A stretch of DNA of 28,369 nt, from the NCBI GenBank assembly GCA_014359855.1, contig JACIYQ010000286.1, positions 1 through 28,369 on the forward strand, given 5' to 3'. The notes under the pieces are model-generated. The model made no database searches. It was not told where the DNA came from and worked only from the letters and a program-made list of their open reading frames with translations. The stretch's first letter is position 1. Each line of letters opens with the position of its first letter. Positions 23,084-28,369 of the stretch are shown piece after piece. The position numbers were made by a program, and so were the translations under genes. Source of the DNA: Parvibaculum sp. (GTDB lineage: Bacteria; Pseudomonadota; Alphaproteobacteria; Parvibaculales; Parvibaculaceae).

Positions 23084-24658
23084 TTGACCGGCTTCCCCGA
23101 GAATGCCGCGCTGCTCGACTTCCTTGCGAAGCCGGAAGCTTACGGCCTCGACGCGCGCGACGAGATAAGGCGCATCGACACGCATGCCTCGCATGTGTTC
23201 CTGGCAGGCACGCGCGCCTACAAGATGAAAAAGCCCGTGAGGTTCACCTTTCTCGATTTCTCGACGCTCGGGAAACGGAAGGCGGCCTGCGAGCGCGAGG
23301 TGGAACTGAACCGCCGCACTGCGCCAGACATCTATCTGGGGGTCGTGCCGGTGCGGCGCGTGGGGCGCGGTTTCCGCCTTGGCGGCGATGAAGGCGAGAT
23401 CGCCGACTATCTCGTGGAGATGAAACGCTTCGGCGACGAAGGGCTTCTTGCGACGCTGGCCGGCAGCGGCGAACTGACGCTTCCGCTCGTGGAGGAACTG
23501 GCGGCGGAAGTCGCCGCGTTTCACCGCATGGCCGAGGTGCGGCACGATTTCGGCGGCGCGGAGGGCACAGCGAGGATCGTCGCGGGCAGCGAAGAGGACA
23601 TGAGGGAGAGTATCGGGCTTGTGCTCGATGCGGACGAGGCCCAGGCCGTGACGGCAAAAAGCCGCGCGCTGATTTCGCGTCACCGCGCGTTGCTGGACGA
23701 GAGGCGCGCGCAGGGTTGGGTCCGCCACTGTCACGGCGACCTTCATCTCGGCAATGTGACGGAAATTGGCGGCAAGCCCGTCATTTTCGACTGCGTCGAG
23801 TTCAGCGATCATATTGCGCGGATCGACACTCTCTACGATCTCGCCTTCCTGCTGATGGACCTCGCCTTTCGCGGTGAACGCGACGCGCGGCTCGGCGGCT
23901 TCGCGAACCGCGCGCTCAATGTCTATCTCGATCATCTGACGATGGCGGAAATCGACGCCGCGACACGGGGCCTTGCGCTGCTGCCGCTCTTCGTTTCCAT
24001 GCGCGCCGTGGTCCGCGCCAAGGTGACGGCGGTGCAGGCGAAGGACGGGAACGACGGGAAGCGCGATCTCGCGCGCGCCTATCTCGATTTCGCCATCCGC
24101 GCGCTGGCGCCGCATCCGGTGAGGCTTGTTGCGGTGGGAGGCCTCTCCGGCACCGGCAAATCGACGCTGGCGAAGAAACTCGCAGGGACCATCGGCGGCA
24201 CCGTGGGCGCGGTGCATCTGCGGACGGACACGATCCGCAAACGGATGTTCGGCGCCGGGCCGCTCGACCGGCTGCCGGCCGAAGCCTATGCGCGCGACGC
24301 GGGCGAAAGGGTCTATGCGGAGATGACGCGGCTCGCGACGCTGGCGCTCGATGCGGGCATGAGCGTGGTGGCGGATGCGGTGTTTGCGAGTGAAGAGGAG
24401 CGCCGCATGGTGGCGGAGCTTGCTTTGGCGTCGGGCGTGCCTTTCGACGGGCTCTGGCTCGAGGCGCCCGCGCCTGTGCTGGAGGCGCGTGTTGCCGCGC
24501 GCGAACGGCAGGGCCGCGATCCGTCGGATGCGGGCGTGGCGGCCTTGAGACGGCAGTTGGCCTACGACCTCGGCGAGATGACGTGGCGCAAGGTCGACGC
24601 CTCGGGAACGCCGGACGAGGCGCTGGCGGGAACATTGGCGTCAGTAAGCATCCGATAG
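23084..24658 (+). CDS. fused aminoglycoside-phosphotransferase-like / AAA P-loop protein
   Basis: 524 residues from a TTG start (no ATG or GTG fits). The N-terminal ~330 residues are an APH-like kinase fold with HCHGDLHLGNV (Brenner motif) and VIFDCVEFSD (metal Asp). The C-terminal ~170 residues are a P-loop nucleotide kinase with Walker A GGLSGTGKST near 351. The two-domain fusion is widespread in proteobacteria, but its substrate is unknown to me; it need not give antibiotic resistance. It follows the CDF gene closely and may share the PHO-box promoter. The ~150 bases after it hold a weak CCCCA/TGGGG hairpin only. Confidence 0.85.
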   Translation: MTGFPENAALLDFLAKPEAYGLDARDEIRRIDTHASHVFLAGTRAYKMKKPVRFTFLDFSTLGKRKAACEREVELNRRTAPDIYLGVVPVRRVGRGFRLGGDEGEIADYLVEMKRFGDEGLLATLAGSGELTLPLVEELAAEVAAFHRMAEVRHDFGGAEGTARIVAGSEEDMRESIGLVLDADEAQAVTAKSRALISRHRALLDERRAQGWVRHCHGDLHLGNVTEIGGKPVIFDCVEFSDHIARIDTLYDLAFLLMDLAFRGERDARLGGFANRALNVYLDHLTMAEIDAATRGLALLPLFVSMRAVVRAKVTAVQAKDGNDGKRDLARAYLDFAIRALAPHPVRLVAVGGLSGTGKSTLAKKLAGTIGGTVGAVHLRTDTIRKRMFGAGPLDRLPAEAYARDAGERVYAEMTRLATLALDAGMSVVADAVFASEEERRMVAELALASGVPFDGLWLEAPAPVLEARVAARERQGRDPSDAGVAALRRQLAYDLGEMTWRKVDASGTPDEALAGTLASVSIR

Positions 24659-24809
24659 CTTTTTAAAGTAATCCCCATCAGTGGGGGAACCGGTTAGAGA
24701 TAGGCCCCTGTGCCAGAAGCGCCGATGTAGCGGACTAGTGTAGCGGCCAGCATTGGCGATTTAGCTTCCCGCGCTGGCGGCGGCGCGCGCCTTCCTCTAG
24801 ATTGCGGCC

Positions 24810-25565
24810 ATGACACAGATCGATAATGCAGAGCGTAAAACGCTGATCCTGACGGGCGCGAGCCGGGGGATCGGGCACGCGACGGTGAAGCGCTTTTCGA
24901 GCGCGGGCTGGCGCGTGATCACCTGTTCGCGGCATCCCTTTCCCGAGGACTGCCCCTGGGAGGCGGGACCGGAGGATCATATCCAGGTCGACCTCGCGGA
25001 CCCGAAAAACACCGAAGCCGCCATCGCCGAGATGCGCGAGCGGCTGAAGGATCAGGGCAGCCGGCTGAACGCGCTGGTGAACAATGCGGCGATCTCGCCG
25101 AAGGGGCCGGGCGGCTCGCGGCTCGGCGTCTTCGAGACGGGGCTCGATGTCTGGTATCAGGTTTTTCAGGTGAACTTCTTCGCCTCCGCCATGCTGGCGC
25201 GCGGGCTTGTGGAAGAACTGAAGGCGGCGCAGGGCTCGGTGGTGAACGTGACCTCCATCGCGGGCGAGCGCGTGCATCCCTTCGCGGGCACGGCCTATGG
25301 CACCTCGAAGGCGGCGCTGGCGGCGCTGACGCGCGAAATGGCGGCGGAGTTCGGACGCCTCGGTGTGCGCGTGAATGCGATCTCGCCGGGCGAGATCGAC
25401 ACGGCGATATTGTCGCCGGGCACGGACAAGATCGTCGCCGAAATCCCGATGCAGCGCCTCGGCACACCGGAAGAAGTCGCCCGCACCATCTATTTTCTGT
25501 GTACGGATCAATCGAGCTACGTCAACGGCGCAGAGATCCAGATCAATGGCGGCCAGCACGTTTAA
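24810..25565 (+). CDS. short-chain dehydrogenase/reductase
   Basis: 251 residues, classical SDR. TGASRGIG (15-22) nucleotide loop, VNNAAISPK, catalytic Y163-x3-K167 in AYGTSKAAL preceded by the VTSIAGERV serine strand, and the C-terminal YVNGAEIQINGGQHV signature of FabG-like members. Substrate is not predictable. The ATG is preceded by a GATTGCGGCC leader without a strong ribosome site. It stands alone, bounded by an interspersed repeat downstream. Confidence 0.9.
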   Translation: MTQIDNAERKTLILTGASRGIGHATVKRFSSAGWRVITCSRHPFPEDCPWEAGPEDHIQVDLADPKNTEAAIAEMRERLKDQGSRLNALVNNAAISPKGPGGSRLGVFETGLDVWYQVFQVNFFASAMLARGLVEELKAAQGSVVNVTSIAGERVHPFAGTAYGTSKAALAALTREMAAEFGRLGVRVNAISPGEIDTAILSPGTDKIVAEIPMQRLGTPEEVARTIYFLCTDQSSYVNGAEIQINGGQHV

Positions 25566-25614
25566 GGGGCGTGGTGCCTGCCTTTGGCTTCTTCCCTTTG
25601 CCAAAAACAGAAGT

Positions 25615-25701
25615 GTCATCCCGGGATTTATTCCCGGGACCCATTGGCCTTTCGTCTTGTTGAGACGTGGATTGGGTCCCGGCAACGAGTGCCGGGATGA
25701 C
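25615..25701. repeat. interspersed inverted-repeat element A
   Basis: Outer arms GTCATCCCGG (25615-25624) and CCGGGATGAC (25692-25701); inner arms CCGGGACCCA (25634-25643) and TGGGTCCCGG (25673-25682). Each half also folds on itself (CCCGGG pairs 25620-25625/25633-25638; CCCGGC/GCCGGG 25678-25683/25691-25696). Typical of alphaproteobacterial intergenic palindromes. It lies between convergent genes. Confidence 0.75.
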
Positions 25702-25751
25702 AATTTTGTTTTGGTTGACGTAGTCGAATACCGGCTTCCGCAGCACCCCCT

Positions 25752-26168
25752 TCACATCGTGAAGATCACCGCGCTCTGGCTGTCGCGGATGACGGCGTCT
25801 TCGCTGACCGTGAATGTCGAGACGATGTAGCCGGTTGCATTCTCGAAGATGCCGCTGCCGCCTTCGACCTGGCGGATGACGCAGCCTTGCTGGATGTCTT
25901 CTTCTTCGGTGTCCTCGATGAAGCCTTCGCCGCGCGTCGAATAGCGGATCGCGCCGGCGCCGAAGGAAATCTCGCCCGTCTCGGTGAAGCCGCCATAATC
26001 GTCCGTCTCGACCGTGGCGCTGAGCGTCGCGCTGCGGCCGCCTTGCGTGAGCGCGGCATCAAGGCCCGGCGGAATGGCCGCGACGGACAGGATGTTCATG
26101 CGGCTTCCCATCTCGTCTTCAGGCGAGACGGTGCCCTCGAAAGTCAGTTGATAACGAAGTTCGGGCAT
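25752..26168 (-). CDS. small beta-rich protein, function unknown
   Basis: 138 residues, no signal peptide or transmembrane segment. The pattern of short alternating strands (GEISFGAGAIRYSTRGEGF, GCVIRQVEGGSGIFENATGY, ending VSTFTVSEDAVIRD) resembles barrel proteins of the allene-oxide-cyclase/DUF3224 kind, but I do not recognise a precise family. Its ATG shares bases with the aminotransferase stop (TGATG), so the two are almost certainly co-translated. It could modify the product of, or accompany, the aminotransferase pathway; this is speculation. Confidence 0.7.
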   Translation of the reverse strand: MPELRYQLTFEGTVSPEDEMGSRMNILSVAAIPPGLDAALTQGGRSATLSATVETDDYGGFTETGEISFGAGAIRYSTRGEGFIEDTEEEDIQQGCVIRQVEGGSGIFENATGYIVSTFTVSEDAVIRDSQSAVIFTM

Positions 26169-27553
26169 CAGGCGGCGCGAAGCCCTTCTTTGATCACCTG
26201 GGCCTCAACCTCGTCGAGCGCCTTGTGGACGGCGGCGAACATGTCGTCGATCTGTTCGGCGGCGATGATGAGCGGCGGGCAGAAGGCGACGATGTCGCCC
26301 GCGAGCGCGCGGACGATGAGGCCGTGACGCTGCGCGGCGGCGACGACGGCGGCGCCGATGCCGGCCTTCGCGTCGAAGGCGCGCTTGGAGGATTTGCCGG
26401 CGACGATTTCGATGGCGCCGAGAAGCCCCTTGGCGCGCGCATGGCCGACGAGGGGATGTTCGGCGAGGCGCTCGACATGGCCCTCGAAGCGGGGCGCGAG
26501 GGAGCGGACATGACCGACAATGTTGCGCTTCTCGTAAATCTCCAGCGTCTTCGCGGCGATGGCGGCACCGACCGGATGCGCCGTATAGGTGAAGCCGTGG
26601 CCGAAGGTGCCGATCTTTTTGCTCTCGTCGATCATCGCCTGATACATCTCCTCGCCGACCGTGACGGCGGCGATGGGGAAATAGGCCGACGACAGCGCCT
26701 TGGCGACGGAGATCGAGTCCGGCTTCATGTTGAAGGTCTGCGACCCGAACATGTTGCCCGTGCGCGCGAAGCCGCAGATGACTTCGTCGGCGATGAAGTA
26801 GATGTCGTATTTCTTCAGGACCGCCTGGATCTTCTCGAAATAGCCGGCGGGCGGAATGACGACGCCACCGGCACCCATGATCGGCTCGGCGATGAAGGCG
26901 GCGACGGTGTCGGGGTCTTCGCGGAGGATCATGTCCTCGAGGCTCTTCGTAAGCCGCGTCGTGAATTCGTCTTCCGTTTCGCCCGGCTCGGCATAGCGGT
27001 AGTAATGCGGGCAGCCGGTGTGGAGCATGCCCGCAATCGGCAGGTCGAAGTCGCGGTGATTGGCGGGAAGCCCGGTGAGCGATCCCGACGCGACGGTGAC
27101 GCCGTGATAGCCGCGCTGGCGCGCGATGATCTTCTTCTTGTTCGGACGGCCGAGCGCGTTGTTGTAATACCAGACGAGCTTCACCTGCTGGTCGTTCGCC
27201 TCCGAGCCCGAGCCGCAGAAGAGAACCCTGGAAGCCGCATGCGGCGCGATGGCCTTGAGGCGCTCGGCCGCTTCCGCCGCGCGCTCATGGCTCTTGCCGC
27301 CGAACGTATGCGTGAAGGGGATCTGGCGGAACTGCTCCATTGCCGCGTCGATCAGCTCCTGCTCGTTATAGCCGAGCGAGGTGCACCAGAGACCGGAAAG
27401 CCCTTCGATATATTTGTTGCCGCCATTGTCGAAGACATAGATGCCCTCGCCGCGCTCGATGATCATGGGCCCCGTTGTGCGGAACGTGTCGAGATTGGTG
27501 TAGGGATGGATCACCGTCTCGATATCGCGAACGGCGGCGTTGGACAGGCTCAT
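26168..27553 (-). CDS. class III PLP aminotransferase (omega-amino acid/amine:pyruvate type)
   Basis: 461 residues. Transfers an omega-amino group to pyruvate or a similar acceptor. Seen: the LFCGSGSEANDQQVKLVWYY phosphate-cradle region (111-130), GYHGVTVASGSLTG, IADEVICGFARTG with the PLP-ring Asp (D256), and the Schiff-base lysine K285 in ISVAKALSSAYFP. The W/Y-rich active site (GLSGLWC, YHG) resembles omega-transaminases and putrescine/beta-alanine:pyruvate enzymes. The donor cannot be named. GAGGAG lies 8 bases upstream of ATG 27553. It heads a two-gene unit with the small beta-rich protein. Confidence 0.93.
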   Translation of the reverse strand: MSLSNAAVRDIETVIHPYTNLDTFRTTGPMIIERGEGIYVFDNGGNKYIEGLSGLWCTSLGYNEQELIDAAMEQFRQIPFTHTFGGKSHERAAEAAERLKAIAPHAASRVLFCGSGSEANDQQVKLVWYYNNALGRPNKKKIIARQRGYHGVTVASGSLTGLPANHRDFDLPIAGMLHTGCPHYYRYAEPGETEDEFTTRLTKSLEDMILREDPDTVAAFIAEPIMGAGGVVIPPAGYFEKIQAVLKKYDIYFIADEVICGFARTGNMFGSQTFNMKPDSISVAKALSSAYFPIAAVTVGEEMYQAMIDESKKIGTFGHGFTYTAHPVGAAIAAKTLEIYEKRNIVGHVRSLAPRFEGHVERLAEHPLVGHARAKGLLGAIEIVAGKSSKRAFDAKAGIGAAVVAAAQRHGLIVRALAGDIVAFCPPLIIAAEQIDDMFAAVHKALDEVEAQVIKEGLRAA

Positions 27554-27653
27554 GGGAGAGCTCCTCGGGTTCTTGTGTCGGGCTTGGCCGCATCATGCGG
27601 CGGGGGGTGAGGGAGTGTCAAAGGGGCGGTTTATCTCTCCCATTCCCCTAAAT

Positions 27654-27746
27654 CGTCATGACCCGCTTTAGGCGGGTCATCCACGTCTTCCTTGCTGAGT
27701 GCCAAAAAGAAAGACGTGGATGGCCCGGACAAGCCGGGCCATGACG
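27654..27746. repeat. interspersed inverted-repeat element B
   Basis: Outer arms CGTCATG (27654-27660) and CATGACG (27740-27746); ATCCACGTCTT (27679-27689) pairs with AAGACGTGGAT (27711-27721). Each half has its own hairpin: GACCCGC/GCGGGTC (27660-27678) and GGCCCGG/CCGGGCC (27722-27740). The arrangement is two head-to-head copies of one unit. It lies between the aminotransferase start and the 3' end of the amidase remnant. Confidence 0.75.
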
Positions 27747-27766
27747 ACTTAAATTTATTTCCTGCC

Positions 27767-28115
27767 TCACCAGTCCTTCGGCGGTTTGAACCCGCCGAGG
27801 ATTTCCTCGAACATCCCCGCGACCGCAATCGTCGTGTAGTCCTCGAGATGCGGGCCGATGATCTGGATGCCGACGGGCTTGCCTTCGCTCGTGATGCCGG
27901 CCGGCGCGACGGAGGCGGCTCGGCCGCCCGACGAACCGCCGGGGCCGCATTCGAGCGCCCACGGGTTGTTGGTCGTGCCGTAGACGTCGTTGCAGGTCTG
28001 GAGGTCGCCCGAGAGGAAGGGGACGTTCGTCTTGCCCATGACGATGGCGCCGGCGCGCTGCAGCCGCTCGATGGCGGTGGCGCTGCTTGCGGGGACGTGG
28101 GTCCGCCAGGCAAGG
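27767..28115 (-). pseudogene. amidase-signature enzyme remnant, internally deleted
   Basis: The frame reads HVPASSATAIERLQRAGAIV, MGKTNVPFLSGDLQTCND, YGTTNNPWALECGPGGSSGG, then jumps at about 27915 to PAGITSEGKPVGIQIIGPHL and ends FEEILGGFKPPKDW. The first part is the start of the amidase signature (up to the serine-rich GGSSGG). The second is the extreme C-terminus. The catalytic centre and roughly 300 intervening residues of a ~480-aa enzyme are gone, in frame. The N-terminal ~70 residues and a start codon are also missing upstream, where the promoter of the acyl-CoA ligase now lies. It is non-functional as an amidase. A 90-aa product from ATG 28039 remains possible. Confidence 0.8.
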
Positions 28116-28236
28116 ATTGCACTCCACCCGTTATGGCGAGCGTTGTTCGCCCCGATCTTCGCCGCTAGACTGCCTCCAAAACGGGGATAAACCGGGAAGC
28201 CCCGGCGTCGGATCAGAACACGAGGGAACGAGACCC

Positions 28237-28369
28237 ATGCAGGGATTGATGCAGAACTGGCCGCTGCGCGTGAGCACGATTATCGACCACGCCGCACGTT
28301 TTCATGGCGACCGGGAGATCGTGACGCGGACCGTCGAGGGGCCGATCGCGCGCACCACCTACGGCCAGG
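28237..28369 (+). CDS. acyl-CoA ligase (AMP-binding), 5' end only
   Basis: The first 44 residues are visible (MQGLMQNWPLRVSTIIDHAA, RFHGDREIVTRTVEGPIART). This is the usual opening of the long/medium-chain fatty-acid-CoA ligase group, before the AMP-binding motifs, which lie outside the window. GAGGGAACGAG lies upstream of ATG 28237. Assignment rests on N-terminal resemblance alone. Confidence 0.65.
   Translation, partial: MQGLMQNWPLRVSTIIDHAARFHGDREIVTRTVEGPIARTTYGQ

Noticed and set aside
24659..24809. Possible tRNA or small RNA in the gap before the SDR gene
   Set aside because: Only a 5-bp CCCCA/TGGGG hairpin; no cloverleaf or conserved tRNA arms found on either strand.
26225..27610. 461-codon plus-strand frame opposite the aminotransferase
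   Set aside because: Arg/Gly/Asp-rich antisense product; the minus strand holds a complete class III aminotransferase.

Overview
This window looks like chromosomal DNA of a GC-rich alphaproteobacterium. The evidence is the style of the proteins (sigma-32, Sua5-type TsaC, chorismate synthase, FabI), Rhizobiales-type interspersed palindromes, and many fatty-acid/acyl-CoA genes. A Parvibaculum-like organism fits the gene content and order, but that name is a guess from recall, not from a search.

Layout. (1) 1-854, minus: the heat-shock sigma factor gene rpoH, cut by the window edge. (2) About 1000-5170: an accessory island of toxin-antitoxin (TA) loci, all on the minus strand. From right to left it holds an AT-richer orphan ORF (4418-4975), a tumE-tumA type TA pair with its own promoter, tandem operator and terminator, a truncated RelE-like toxin with a truncated antitoxin, and a complete hipB-hipA pair with three evenly spaced operators. 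The hipBA/RelE segment sits between two 127-bp direct repeats (1001-1127 and 3428-3554; 125 of 127 bases identical). The repeat appears to be the upstream/promoter region of rpoH. A REP-like element and a PhoB-type box facing the island mark its right edge. (3) 5277-7175: a two-domain VOC protein and, convergent to it, tsaC, separated by a shared palindromic terminator. (4) 7275-16451, plus: acyl-CoA dehydrogenase, MBL-fold hydrolase, histone-deacetylase-like amidohydrolase, then the compact series xseB-ispA-dxs-tlyA-rlmCD/trmA-like. The last five supply exonuclease VII small subunit, farnesyl diphosphate, DXP for isoprenoids, and rRNA methylation. (5) 16459-21287, minus: a membrane PH-like protein overlapping aroC, fabI, then a DnaJ-like chaperone preceded by a Sel1-repeat protein and a glycine-zipper lipoprotein. 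(6) 21435-25565, plus: pdxH, a CDF metal exporter preceded by a PHO box, a fused kinase-like/P-loop protein, and an SDR. (7) 25566-28140: two interspersed inverted-repeat elements around a class III aminotransferase coupled to a small beta-rich protein, then the remnant of an amidase. (8) 28237 to end: the start of an acyl-CoA ligase.

Most of the window is conserved housekeeping. The unusual part is the TA island next to rpoH, with its duplicated 127-bp repeat and layered operators. Two PhoB-type boxes with near-identical three-unit architecture are the other non-obvious signal. No tRNA, rRNA, CRISPR array or transposase gene was seen.
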